Shown piece by piece: positions 13,606-21,505 of a stretch of DNA of 21,505 nucleotides (the stretch's first letter is position 1; every line of letters starts with the position of its first letter). This DNA is from Bacteroidales bacterium (lineage in GTDB: Bacteria > Bacteroidota > Bacteroidia > Bacteroidales > F082): the NCBI GenBank assembly GCA_024689285.1, contig JAILDR010000100.1, positions 1-21,505 of the forward strand, in the 5' to 3' direction. The notes under the pieces were generated by a model. That model saw only the letters and a program-made list of their open reading frames with translations. It was not told the DNA's origin and ran no database searches. The position numbers were made by a program, and so were the translations under genes.

Positions 13606-14660
13606 GCCAAGAACAAGACGAACTGTTAGACAACGAGTTGACCGAAGAAGAAAGCGGTGAACTCTATGAGCATTTCCGCATCGTGGTTGATCAGGGTCAG
13701 GAGCAAGAGCGCATTGATGTTTATCTGACAAACCACATTTCCAATATTTCACGCAACCGTGTGCAAAATGCGGCCAAGGCGGGCAACATTCTGGTGAACG
13801 ATAAAGTGGTGAAGTCGAATTATAAGGTGAAGCCCAACGACGTGATTTCCATTGTGTTTACCTATCCTCCCCGTGATACGGATATCAAGCCTGAACCCAT
13901 CCCGTTGAACATCGTCTATGAAGATGACGACATCATCGTTATCAACAAGCAGGCCGGATTGGTGGTGCATCCCGGTCATGGCAACTATGACGGCACGCTG
14001 CTGCATGGCTTGGCTTATCATTTCGAGCAGACGCATCAGCAGGTGGAGAATCGCTTCGGCTATCTCGTCCACCGCATTGACAAGGATACCACGGGTTTAA
14101 TGATTGTGGCCAAGAACGAAGCTGCACAGGCTGTGCTGGCACACCAATTTTTTGAACACAGTATACACCGCCGCTATTACGCTCTTGTTTGGGGTGATTT
14201 TAATGAGAACGAAGGCGTTATTGAAGGTAACATCGGTCGCAGTTCCAACGACCGCCGTAAGATGGCTGTCTATCCCGATGGCAATCACGGCAAAGATGCC
14301 ATCACCCATTGGAGAGTGCTGGAACGTTTTGGCTATGTGACCCTTAACGAATACCGTCTTGAGACTGGCCGTACGCACCAGATTCGCGTTCATTCGCAAT
14401 ACATCGGACATCCTTTGTTCAACGATGCGATGTATGGCGGTGATGTCATTCTGAAAGGCACCACTTTCTCCAAATACAAACAATTCATCGACAACTGCTT
14501 CAAAATCATGCCTCGACATGCCTTGCATGCCAAGGAATTGGGCTTTGTGCATCCCACTACGGGCAAGGAGATGATGTTTACCTCTGAACTGCCCGATGAT
14601 ATGACTCAGGTTTTGGAGAAATGGAGGGTATATCTGAAAGCGAGAGATTTGGTAGGTTAA
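13602..14660 (+). CDS. rluD: RluD-type 23S rRNA pseudouridine synthase (RluA family)
   Basis: Enzymes of this family isomerise specific uridines of 23S rRNA (RluD acts on helix 69) to pseudouridine. The protein has 352 residues. An N-terminal S4 RNA-binding domain (about 36-83) contains RIDVYL and ISRNRVQ. The catalytic domain has NKQAGLVVHPGHGN (115-128), the active-site motif HRIDKDTTGL (157-166, catalytic D160) and RTHQIRVH (257-264). The start codon overlaps the T9SS gene's stop (ATGA at 13602-13605). The exact uridine target is inferred; RluC or RluA type specificity cannot be excluded from motifs alone. Its stop lies 3 nt from the stop of the converging merR-type gene. Confidence 0.9.
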   Translation: MSQEQDELLDNELTEEESGELYEHFRIVVDQGQEQERIDVYLTNHISNISRNRVQNAAKAGNILVNDKVVKSNYKVKPNDVISIVFTYPPRDTDIKPEPIPLNIVYEDDDIIVINKQAGLVVHPGHGNYDGTLLHGLAYHFEQTHQQVENRFGYLVHRIDKDTTGLMIVAKNEAAQAVLAHQFFEHSIHRRYYALVWGDFNENEGVIEGNIGRSSNDRRKMAVYPDGNHGKDAITHWRVLERFGYVTLNEYRLETGRTHQIRVHSQYIGHPLFNDAMYGGDVILKGTTFSKYKQFIDNCFKIMPRHALHAKELGFVHPTTGKEMMFTSELPDDMTQVLEKWRVYLKARDLVG

Positions 14661-14663
14661 TGA

Positions 14664-15014
14664 TTATTTCTTTTGTTTCTCCGCTAAGGCTTTGTCTAAA
14701 TCAAGGAGGAAATTGCGGGTTTTATCAAGTGCCTCCAACAGGATAATCCGTTCCTCGTAATCGCTGAACTTGTCCTTTAAGGCTTGCTTGGCACCGGTCA
14801 GGGTATAACCTTTCACCTTGAGTAGCTGATAGATGACATGTACATATCTTACATCACGTTCGGTAAAGAGGCGGTTTCCTTTTTTGTTTTTGCGCGGGCG
14901 TAGCACATCGAACTCGTTTTCCCAATAGCGGATGGTGGAGGTGTTGACGCCAAACATGGCAGCCACCTCACCGATGGAGTAGTAAAATTTCCCGTGTGTT
15001 TTATTGTCTTCCAT
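14664..15014 (-). CDS. MerR family transcriptional regulator
   Basis: This 116-residue protein has an N-terminal MerR winged helix-turn-helix (about 11-80): YYSIGEVAAMFGVNTSTIRYW, then RKNKKGNRLFTERDVRYV, followed by a helical region to the end. It lacks the long C-terminal ligand domain and metal-binding cysteines of classical MerR proteins, so no effector can be named. Short MerR proteins of this type are common in Bacteroidota. It is the second gene after the M23 peptidase, with 2 nt between, and is probably expressed from that gene's promoter. Its targets are unknown. Confidence 0.9.
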   Translation of the reverse strand: MEDNKTHGKFYYSIGEVAAMFGVNTSTIRYWENEFDVLRPRKNKKGNRLFTERDVRYVHVIYQLLKVKGYTLTGAKQALKDKFSDYEERIILLEALDKTRNFLLDLDKALAEKQKK

Positions 15015-15016
15015 AA

Positions 15017-15991
15017 TCAGTCCATGGATTGAGTGGGCAAGGTCGATTGCTGCAGAATCTGCTCGTATTCGTCGGGAGTCAGGTCATTGAAGAAGAAGTT
15101 GATTGGGTCGATTTGCACATCGTTTTTCAGTACTTCGTAATGCAGGTGTACTCCTGTGGTCTTTCCTGTGTTGCCCACGTAGCCGATCAGTTGGCCTCGT
15201 TTCAGCTTTTGTCCTTTGCGCACAGCGGCTTTTTGGAGGTGGGCATAACGCGTCTTGTAACCGAAACCGTGGTCGATGGTCACCATGTTGCCATAACCCC
15301 AGTGTCCTTTTTCGACTTCGACGACGATGCCGTCGCCAGTGGCGTAGGCCTCGGTGCCCTTTTGTGCGGAGAAGTCAATGCCGCTGTGGAACTTCTGGAT
15401 TTTATAAATGGGGTCGGGCCGATATCCAAAATACGATGAAATGTATTTGATTTCGGTTTCCTTCAGCGGGAAAATGGCCGGGATGTGGGCTAACATATCA
15501 GATTTGTTGCGCGCCAAGGCAAACAATGTGTCATACGATACCGACTGGTGATACAGTTGGCTGGCGATGATGTCGAGTTTGCGTGTGGTATTGGCTACCT
15601 GGTTCGAGTTCATATAGCCGTATAGGTTGTCGTAGCGATTAGGTGTCAGAAATCCTGACTTGCGTATGTTGGACGGAACGGGGTCGGCCTCAAACATGAC
15701 CCGGTAGAGGTTGTTGTCGCGCTGTTCCATGTCCGACAGCAATATTTCCATATTGTCCAGCCGGTCGTTGAGGATTTCATATTGCAGTTTCATGTACTCC
15801 AACTCACGAGCCTGCATTTTTTCTTTCGGTGACTTGAAAAAGGTGAACAGTAGCACGGCAAAGAGAAAAGTGTTACCTAATACAGCCAGCGAAATCAGTA
15901 TGTAGCGTAAGAGGCTTTTCGATTTTGAGGTCTCCAAAACCTCAAAGTTTTGGGTGAGTTGGTTGAATATATAATGCTTTTGTTTGGCCAT
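15017..15991 (-). CDS. Membrane-anchored M23 (LytM-type) metallopeptidase
   Basis: This 324-residue protein has a cytosolic N-terminus, a membrane helix (about 27-51), a helical linker (55-95, coiled-coil-like) and a periplasmic M23 domain (about 185-298). The zinc ligands are H202 and D206 in HSGIDF and H284 in HLHYE; H251 in YAHLQ is the further conserved histidine. All four are present, so it should be an active endopeptidase cutting peptidoglycan cross-links, unlike the degenerate LytM factors. The arrangement (anchor, coiled coil, LytM) is that of proteins acting in cell separation or wall growth; this is inference. It leads an operon with the MerR gene. Confidence 0.92.
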   Translation of the reverse strand: MAKQKHYIFNQLTQNFEVLETSKSKSLLRYILISLAVLGNTFLFAVLLFTFFKSPKEKMQARELEYMKLQYEILNDRLDNMEILLSDMEQRDNNLYRVMFEADPVPSNIRKSGFLTPNRYDNLYGYMNSNQVANTTRKLDIIASQLYHQSVSYDTLFALARNKSDMLAHIPAIFPLKETEIKYISSYFGYRPDPIYKIQKFHSGIDFSAQKGTEAYATGDGIVVEVEKGHWGYGNMVTIDHGFGYKTRYAHLQKAAVRKGQKLKRGQLIGYVGNTGKTTGVHLHYEVLKNDVQIDPINFFFNDLTPDEYEQILQQSTLPTQSMD

Positions 15992-16036
15992 TATTTCTAT
16001 AAATCAGCTATAAATAACGCTGAGAATCCATTTCAA

Positions 16037-16069
16037 TTGCGCAAAAATAGAATTTTTACCGTAACTTTG
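16037..16069 (+). promoter_or_regulatory. Putative promoter of alaS
   Basis: TAACTTTG (16062-16069) is an exact TAnnTTTG match. TTG (16037-16039) stands 22 nt upstream as the -33 element. Transcription would begin near 16076, leaving a leader of about 45 nt. Confidence 0.55.
16042..16049 (-). promoter_or_regulatory. Putative -7 box of the M23-MerR operon
   Basis: The minus strand reads TATTTTTG, 50 nt before the M23 start codon. It sits between the -33 and -7 elements of the divergent alaS promoter, so the two promoters overlap. No clear -33 element is seen for this one. Confidence 0.4.
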
Positions 16070-16119
16070 CACGAAATTTTGAAGCATTTTTTATAGTAGA
16101 AAGATTTAATATATTGAAA

Positions 16120-18729
16120 ATGAACGCTTACGATATTAGAAATAGTTTCTTGGACTTTTTCCGTTCCAAGCAACACACCATTGTGCCTTCGGCACCTATC
16201 GTCGTTAAGAACGACCCGACTTTGATGTTTACTAATGCTGGCATGAACCAGTTCAAAGACATTTTCCTCGGCAATCAGCCAGCCAAATGGAAACGTGCCG
16301 CTGATACTCAGAAATGCCTTCGCGTGTCGGGCAAACACAACGACCTTGAAGAAGTGGGTCACGATACTTACCATCATACCATGTTTGAGATGTTAGGCAA
16401 TTGGTCGTTTGGTGACTATTTCAAGGAGGAAGCCATTGCCTATGCTTGGGAATACCTTACTGAGGTGGTGAAGATTGACAAGGACAGACTCTATGTCACT
16501 GTCTTTGGTGGCGACGAAAAGGATGGTCAACCCGCTGACATGGAGGCGTTTGGTTATTGGAAAGAGCATGTCGACGAAGACCGCATCATTTATGGTAACA
16601 AGAAGGACAACTTCTGGGAGATGGGTGAAACGGGTCCCTGCGGACCCTGCTCCGAAATCCATATCGACTTGCGTGATGAGACAGCCCGTAAGCAGATTCC
16701 GGGTCGTGAACTCGTCAATAAGGATGACCCACAAGTGATTGAAATCTGGAATCTTGTGTTTATGCAATACAACCGTATGGCTGACGGTCATTTGGAGGAA
16801 CTTCCCGCCAAGCACGTTGACACAGGCATGGGTTTCGAGCGCCTGGTTCGTGTGTTGCAAGGTAAGACGTCCAACTACGACACCGATGTCTTCCAACCAC
16901 TGATTCAAGAGATTGCCAGGATGTCGGGCGTTGAGTATGGTAAAGCGGAAAAGACGGATGTGGCCATGCGTGTCATAGCCGACCACTGCCGTGCAGTGAG
17001 TTTTGCTATTGCTGATGGGCAGCTGCCGTCGAATAATGGCGCGGGCTATGTCATCCGCCGCGTGTTGCGCCGTGCTGTGCGTTATGGCTTCACCTTCCTC
17101 GGTTTTGAAGAACCGTTTGTTTGCAACTTGCTGCCGATTTTAGTCCAGCAGATGGAGTTTAATTTCCCGGAAATCAAGGCGCAGCAGGAACTGGTTGGCA
17201 GAGTGATTCGCGAAGAGGAAGCCTCGTTCCTGCGTACCGTGGCCCAAGGCATCAAGCGCTTTGAGAGTTACGTCGAGCAGCATCCCAATCAAGATATTGA
17301 TGGTAATTTTGCTTTCGAATTGTTTGACACTTTCGGTTTCCCCATCGACCTAACCCAACTGATGTCGAGCGAGAAAGGTATCAATGTTGACATGGAAGGC
17401 TTCAAGGCCAATCTTGAGGAACAGAAGAACCGTTCGCGTAAGGCTGCCGAGAAAGCCAATGGCGACTGGGTGGTTGTGAACGAAAGCGAGCAGCCTACTG
17501 AGTTTGTGGGTTACACTGATATGACTTGCGAGAGCCATATCCTTCGTTTCCGTGAGGTTGTCGCCAAGAAAAAGACTCACTTTGAAATCGTTCTCGACAA
17601 AACCCCGTTCTATGCCGAGATGGGCGGTGAAGTGGGTGACACTGGTACCTTGACTTCAGAAAATGAAATTATCCGTGTTATTAATACGGTGAAGGAAAAC
17701 AACCTGGTCATTCATATTACCGAGCAGCTGCCACAAAATCCTGAGGTGGCTTTCACGGCAACAGTTGATGCGGAACGTCGTCAGCGTATTGCCAACAACC
17801 ATAGTGCGACGCATTTGATGCACGCTGCTTTGAGGCAGGTTCTTGGCAGCCACGTTGAGCAGAAAGGTTCTTTGGTCGATGACCAGCGTTTGCGCTTTGA
17901 TTTCAGCCACTTTGCCAAGATGACCCCAGAAGAAATCCGTCAGGTGGAGAAGATTGTCAACAGGAAGATTCGTGAGAACATCCCGAATGTGACCTATGCC
18001 GAGATTCCGATTGACGAAGCCAAGGCGATGGGTGCAACGGCTTTGTTTGGTGAGAAATACGGCGACAAGGTGCGTGTGGTGGTATTTGACAAGGATTACT
18101 CCATGGAACTATGTGGCGGATGTCATACCTCCGCCACGGGTAACATCGGTATGTTCAAAATTGTCACGGAAGGTGCCATCGCAGCGGGTATCCGTCGTAT
18201 CGAAGCCATCACGGGCGAGGCGGTGGAACACTATCTTGACGAACAGCTCGACTTGATAGGCCGTCTTCGCGAGTGTGTGAAATCGCCCGACTTGGTGAAG
18301 GCCGTCACTTCGCTCAATGAGCAGAATTCAGCCTTGAAGAAAGAAGTGGAACACTTGATGCAAGAGAAAGCCCAAACCACTGCTGAAAAGCTCCTGGCCA
18401 AAGCTGCTGAGCATGAAGGTTGCCCGCTTATTGTTGACAGGCTGAACGTCGCAGGCGAACAGCTTCGCAACATTGCGTTGGTTCTCAAGCAGATGAATGA
18501 AAACACCATCGCCATATTGGGCTCGGTCAATGAGGGCAAGCCCGCGCTTTGTCTCTTGTTGCCTGAGGCTTATGCCGATGCCAAGGGTTTGGATGCCACC
18601 AAGCTTATCCGCGAGGTGGCCAAGGAAATTCAGGGCGGCGGCGGCGGACAGAAGACTCTCTGTGTAGCCGGTGGACGTAATGCCGACGGATTGCCTAAGG
18701 CAATGTCATTGTTGCAGGAAAAAATCTGA
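16120..18729 (+). CDS. alaS: Alanyl-tRNA synthetase
   Basis: AlaS charges tRNA-Ala with alanine in the cytosol. The protein has 869 residues, the normal length, with the start at ATG 16120 (MNAYDIRNSFLDFF); a TTG two codons earlier is also in frame. Domains in order: class II catalytic core (1 to about 240, with motif 2 region RVSGKHNDLEEVG at 68-80 and GMGFERL at 236-242), tRNA-recognition helices (about 250-450), editing domain (about 555-700) and C-Ala (about 745-869). The editing zinc ligands H561 and H565 (HSATH), C665 and H669 (CGGCH) are all present, as is the glycine run GGGGG of C-Ala. The gene is monocistronic and meets uvrA tail to tail with a 4-nt gap. Confidence 0.97.
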   Translation: MNAYDIRNSFLDFFRSKQHTIVPSAPIVVKNDPTLMFTNAGMNQFKDIFLGNQPAKWKRAADTQKCLRVSGKHNDLEEVGHDTYHHTMFEMLGNWSFGDYFKEEAIAYAWEYLTEVVKIDKDRLYVTVFGGDEKDGQPADMEAFGYWKEHVDEDRIIYGNKKDNFWEMGETGPCGPCSEIHIDLRDETARKQIPGRELVNKDDPQVIEIWNLVFMQYNRMADGHLEELPAKHVDTGMGFERLVRVLQGKTSNYDTDVFQPLIQEIARMSGVEYGKAEKTDVAMRVIADHCRAVSFAIADGQLPSNNGAGYVIRRVLRRAVRYGFTFLGFEEPFVCNLLPILVQQMEFNFPEIKAQQELVGRVIREEEASFLRTVAQGIKRFESYVEQHPNQDIDGNFAFELFDTFGFPIDLTQLMSSEKGINVDMEGFKANLEEQKNRSRKAAEKANGDWVVVNESEQPTEFVGYTDMTCESHILRFREVVAKKKTHFEIVLDKTPFYAEMGGEVGDTGTLTSENEIIRVINTVKENNLVIHITEQLPQNPEVAFTATVDAERRQRIANNHSATHLMHAALRQVLGSHVEQKGSLVDDQRLRFDFSHFAKMTPEEIRQVEKIVNRKIRENIPNVTYAEIPIDEAKAMGATALFGEKYGDKVRVVVFDKDYSMELCGGCHTSATGNIGMFKIVTEGAIAAGIRRIEAITGEAVEHYLDEQLDLIGRLRECVKSPDLVKAVTSLNEQNSALKKEVEHLMQEKAQTTAEKLLAKAAEHEGCPLIVDRLNVAGEQLRNIALVLKQMNENTIAILGSVNEGKPALCLLLPEAYADAKGLDATKLIREVAKEIQGGGGGQKTLCVAGGRNADGLPKAMSLLQEKI

Positions 18730-18733
18730 TAAG

Positions 18734-21505
18734 TTAGAGCTCTTCTTTCAAATACTTGGCGGTATAGCTTTCGGTGCATTGCACCACTTCTTCGGGTGTG
18801 CCTTGGCAAACGATGCGTCCGCCCCTGACACCTCCTTCAGGGCCCATGTCGATGATGTAGTCTGCCATCTTGATGACGTCCATGTTGTGCTCGATGATGA
18901 GGACGGTGTTGCCCCTGTCGACGAGTTGGTTCAGCACATTCATCAGTACCTTGATGTCTTCGAAATGCAGTCCGGTGGTGGGTTCGTCAAGCACATAGAG
19001 TGTTTTGCCTGTATCGCGTTTGGCCAGTTCGGCAGCCAGTTTCACACGTTGGGCTTCGCCGCCTGATATGGTGGTTGAAGCTTGACCCAAGGTGAGATAG
19101 CCCAGTCCGACATCCTTCAGGGTGCGGATTTTCTGGATGATGGCAGGGATATTCTCGAAAAATTCGACCGCCTCATTGATGGTCATGTCCAGCACGTCGT
19201 TGATACTCTTGCCTTTGTAGCGCACTTCAAGGGTCTCGCGGTTGTAGCGTTTTCCTTGGCATTCTTCGCATACCACGCTGACATCGGGCAGGAAATTCAT
19301 TTCGATGACACGTACTCCGGCTCCTTTGCAGGTCTCGCAGCGGCCTCCTTTCACGTTGAACGAGAAGCGTCCCGCCTTGTAGTTGCGTATCTTTGATTCG
19401 GGCAGTTCGCCGTATAGCTTGCGGATGTCGTCGAAGACCTTGGTGTAGGTCGCTGGGTTTGAGCGGGGTGTGCGTCCTATGGGAGATTGGTCGATTTGGA
19501 TGATTTTGTCGATATGTTCAAGCCCTTCGATGCTGCTATAGGGCAGCGGCTCTTTCACCGAGTTGTAGAATCGTTGACTGAGGATGGGGGAGAGGGTCTC
19601 GTTGATGAGGCTTGACTTGCCAGACCCGCTGACACCTGTCACGCAGACCATTATGCCGAGCGGCAGCTTCAGGTCAACGTTGTTCAGGTTGTGTCCGTTG
19701 GCTCCTTTGATGAAGAGGTAGTTGCCGGCCAAGGGCTTTCGTCTCGTTTTCGGTACTTCGATTTTTCTGATTCCGTTGAGGTAGTCGCAGGTGATGCTGT
19801 GGCCATTTTTGGTTTCTGCAGGTGTGCCTGCAAAGACGACTTCGCCACCGTGTCGTCCTGCCCCGGGGCCGATGTCGACCAGATAGTCGGCACTGAGCAT
19901 GGTCTCCTTGTCGTGTTCCACCACGATAACCGAATTGCCTATGTCGCGCAGCTCTTTCAAGGATTCTATGAGTCGCTGGTTGTCGCGTTGGTGCAGGCCT
20001 ATGCTGGGTTCATCGAGGATATAGAGTACACCCGTCAGTTGTGAGCCGATTTGTGTAGCTAAGCGGATGCGTTGCGCTTCGCCGCCAGAAAGTGATGCTG
20101 CCGGACGGTTCATGTTGAGGTAGTCGATGCCGATGTCCAACAGGAAATTGACCCTTTTGTGGATTTCACGAAGGATTTCTTTGGCGATGTCGTTTTGCCG
20201 TTCGGTGAGTTTGCCGGGCAGTTTGGCAATCCATTGGCTCAAGCTAAGGGTGTCCATGTTGGCGACCTCAGCGATGTTTTTGCCGTCGATGCGGAACCAT
20301 TGCGACTCTTTTTTAAGCCTTGAGCCTCCACATACAGGGCAGCTGATATGGTTCATGAACGAATTGGCCCAGCGCGTGATGCTGGCTGGCGCGTCTTCGT
20401 TGTTTTGGCTCTCGATGAAGTTGATGATGCCTTCGAAGTTGATTTTCAAGGTGGAGGTGACACCGAGGGCCTCGTGTTTCACGTCAAAGGTCTCGTTGGT
20501 GCCGTAGAGGATGACGTCCAAAGCTTCGTCGGAGAAATCTTTCATGGGAGTGTCTAAGGTAAAGCCGTATTTCAAGCCTATGGCTTCCAATTGCTTGAAA
20601 ATCCAGCCGCCAGCTTTGTATTCGCCTGCCGGAGCCAGGCCACCCTTGCGGATGCTGAGACTCGGGTTGGGGATGATTTTCTCCTTGTCGACGACGGCTA
20701 TCTCGCCCAGTCCGTTGCACTTTGGGCAGGCACCGTATGGCGAGTTGAACGAGAAGGTGTTGGGCTCGGGGTCTTCGTAGGAGAGCCCTGTGGTGGGGCA
20801 CATCAGCAGCCTGCTGTAGTAGCGCAACTGCCCGCTGTCGTTGTCCATCACCATCAACAGGCCTTTGCCGTAGCGGAATGCGGTCTGCACCGACTTCTTG
20901 ACGCGGGTGAGGCTGTCCTCGTGTACTTCGATGCGGTCAATCACGATCTCGATGTCGTGGGTCTTGTAGCGGTCCACCATCATGCCAAATTCAATCTCGC
21001 GCATTTCGTCGTCCACGCGAACCCTTGTGAATCCCGCCTGACGGATGTGCTCAAACAGCTCGCGGTAGTGACCTTTGCGGCCACGGACGGCGGGTGCCAG
21101 GATGTTGATGCGTTTTCCGTTGAACTCCTTGAGAATCAGGTCGGTGATTTGCTCTTCGGTGTAGCGCACCATTTTCTCGCCTGTGTTGTAGGAATAGGCC
21201 TCGCCGATGCGGGCGTAGAGCAGTCGCAGGAAGTCGTATATCTCCGTGATGGTGCCCACGGTGGAGCGCGGGTTTTTGTTCACGGATTTTTGTTCGATGG
21301 AAATCACTGGGCTAAGGCCTGTAATCTTGTCGACATCGGGGCGCTCCATGCTGCCGATGAATTGGCGTGCGTAGGCCGAGAAGCTCTCCATATAGCGGCG
21401 TTGTCCCTCTGCATAAATCGTGTCGAACGCCAACGACGACTTGCCGCTCCCACTGATGCCCGTGACGACCACCAAGGCGTTGCGCGGAATGCTCAAGTCG
21501 ATGTT
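18734..21505 (-). CDS. uvrA: Excinuclease ABC subunit A, N-terminus cut by the window edge
   Basis: UvrA is the damage-sensing ATPase of nucleotide excision repair; it loads UvrB on damaged DNA. The frame is open through the right edge, giving 923 residues; about 20 N-terminal residues are missing. The TTG at 21494-21496 is an internal leucine, not a start. Landmarks (numbered from the edge): Walker A GISGSGKSS (16-24), a zinc module from CPTTG to CPKC (about 236-263) with CPVCGG nearby (about 389-394), signature LSGGEAQR (472-479), second Walker A GVSGSGKSS (624-632), zinc finger CETC...CEEC (about 723-749) and second signature ISGGEAQR (about 813-820). All ATPase and zinc motifs are intact, which indicates a housekeeping UvrA. 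Confidence 0.97.
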   Translation of the reverse strand, partial: NIDLSIPRNALVVVTGISGSGKSSLAFDTIYAEGQRRYMESFSAYARQFIGSMERPDVDKITGLSPVISIEQKSVNKNPRSTVGTITEIYDFLRLLYARIGEAYSYNTGEKMVRYTEEQITDLILKEFNGKRINILAPAVRGRKGHYRELFEHIRQAGFTRVRVDDEMREIEFGMMVDRYKTHDIEIVIDRIEVHEDSLTRVKKSVQTAFRYGKGLLMVMDNDSGQLRYYSRLLMCPTTGLSYEDPEPNTFSFNSPYGACPKCNGLGEIAVVDKEKIIPNPSLSIRKGGLAPAGEYKAGGWIFKQLEAIGLKYGFTLDTPMKDFSDEALDVILYGTNETFDVKHEALGVTSTLKINFEGIINFIESQNNEDAPASITRWANSFMNHISCPVCGGSRLKKESQWFRIDGKNIAEVANMDTLSLSQWIAKLPGKLTERQNDIAKEILREIHKRVNFLLDIGIDYLNMNRPAASLSGGEAQRIRLATQIGSQLTGVLYILDEPSIGLHQRDNQRLIESLKELRDIGNSVIVVEHDKETMLSADYLVDIGPGAGRHGGEVVFAGTPAETKNGHSITCDYLNGIRKIEVPKTRRKPLAGNYLFIKGANGHNLNNVDLKLPLGIMVCVTGVSGSGKSSLINETLSPILSQRFYNSVKEPLPYSSIEGLEHIDKIIQIDQSPIGRTPRSNPATYTKVFDDIRKLYGELPESKIRNYKAGRFSFNVKGGRCETCKGAGVRVIEMNFLPDVSVVCEECQGKRYNRETLEVRYKGKSINDVLDMTINEAVEFFENIPAIIQKIRTLKDVGLGYLTLGQASTTISGGEAQRVKLAAELAKRDTGKTLYVLDEPTTGLHFEDIKVLMNVLNQLVDRGNTVLIIEHNMDVIKMADYIIDMGPEGGVRGGRIVCQGTPEEVVQCTESYTAKYLKEEL

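Noticed and set aside
16393..16986. Minus-strand open frame of 197 codons inside alaS
   Set aside because: It lies over the catalytic core of alaS, which is fully conserved on the plus strand.

Overview
The window looks like chromosomal DNA of a Bacteroidota bacterium, most likely order Bacteroidales. Three things point there. A 702-residue secreted protein ends in a type IX secretion (T9SS) C-terminal sorting domain. Several intergenic regions carry the TAnnTTTG -7 box of Bacteroidota promoters. Some proteins are typical of the group: a DUF2027-Smr protein, PepSY-like periplasmic proteins and a PASTA protein with one membrane anchor. I cannot name a genus. Most genes are housekeeping or conserved core, packed tightly in short operons. 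There is no integrase, insertion sequence, CRISPR array or rRNA.

Layout, left to right. (1) 1-937 (+): the tail of an unidentified gene, overlapped by purN (purine synthesis). (2) 938-2065 (-): an AAA ATPase of the ATPase_2 type. Its promoter lies partly inside a tandem array of eight 15-bp units (2099-2218). (3) 2219-2633: no convincing gene, possibly decayed coding DNA, ending in two hairpins that terminate transcription from the right. (4) 2634-3578 (-): a YitT-type membrane protein. (5) 3723-4691 (+): tRNA-Arg(CCG), then two PepSY-like exported proteins that appear to be a tandem duplication, closed by a terminator. (6) 4750-6592 (-): an orphan initiating sugar-phosphate transferase downstream of a DUF2027-Smr protein. 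(7) 6671-9560 (+): an MbnP-like lipoprotein, an MbnH/MauG-like diheme lipoprotein and a TIGR01212 radical-SAM protein. (8) 9557-10540 (-): ddl. (9) 10626-14660 (+): a PASTA protein, a T9SS cargo protein and an RluD-type pseudouridine synthase, all with overlapping ends. (10) 14664-15991 (-): an M23 peptidase followed by a MerR regulator. (11) 16120-18729 (+): alaS. (12) 18734-21505 (-): uvrA, cut by the right edge.

Working together: ddl, the PASTA protein, the M23 peptidase and the sugar transferase all concern the cell envelope. MbnP and MbnH are a known enzyme/substrate pair linked to copper, in which the diheme enzyme oxidises a tryptophan of its partner. The features I find most worth a second look are the 15-bp array over the ATPase promoter, the MbnP/MbnH operon, and the tRNA-Arg that seems to share a transcript with the PepSY-like genes. 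Four convergent gene pairs meet with between 4 nt of spacing and a 3-nt overlap, and none shows a terminator at the junction. I found no clear multi-gene system that I would call new.
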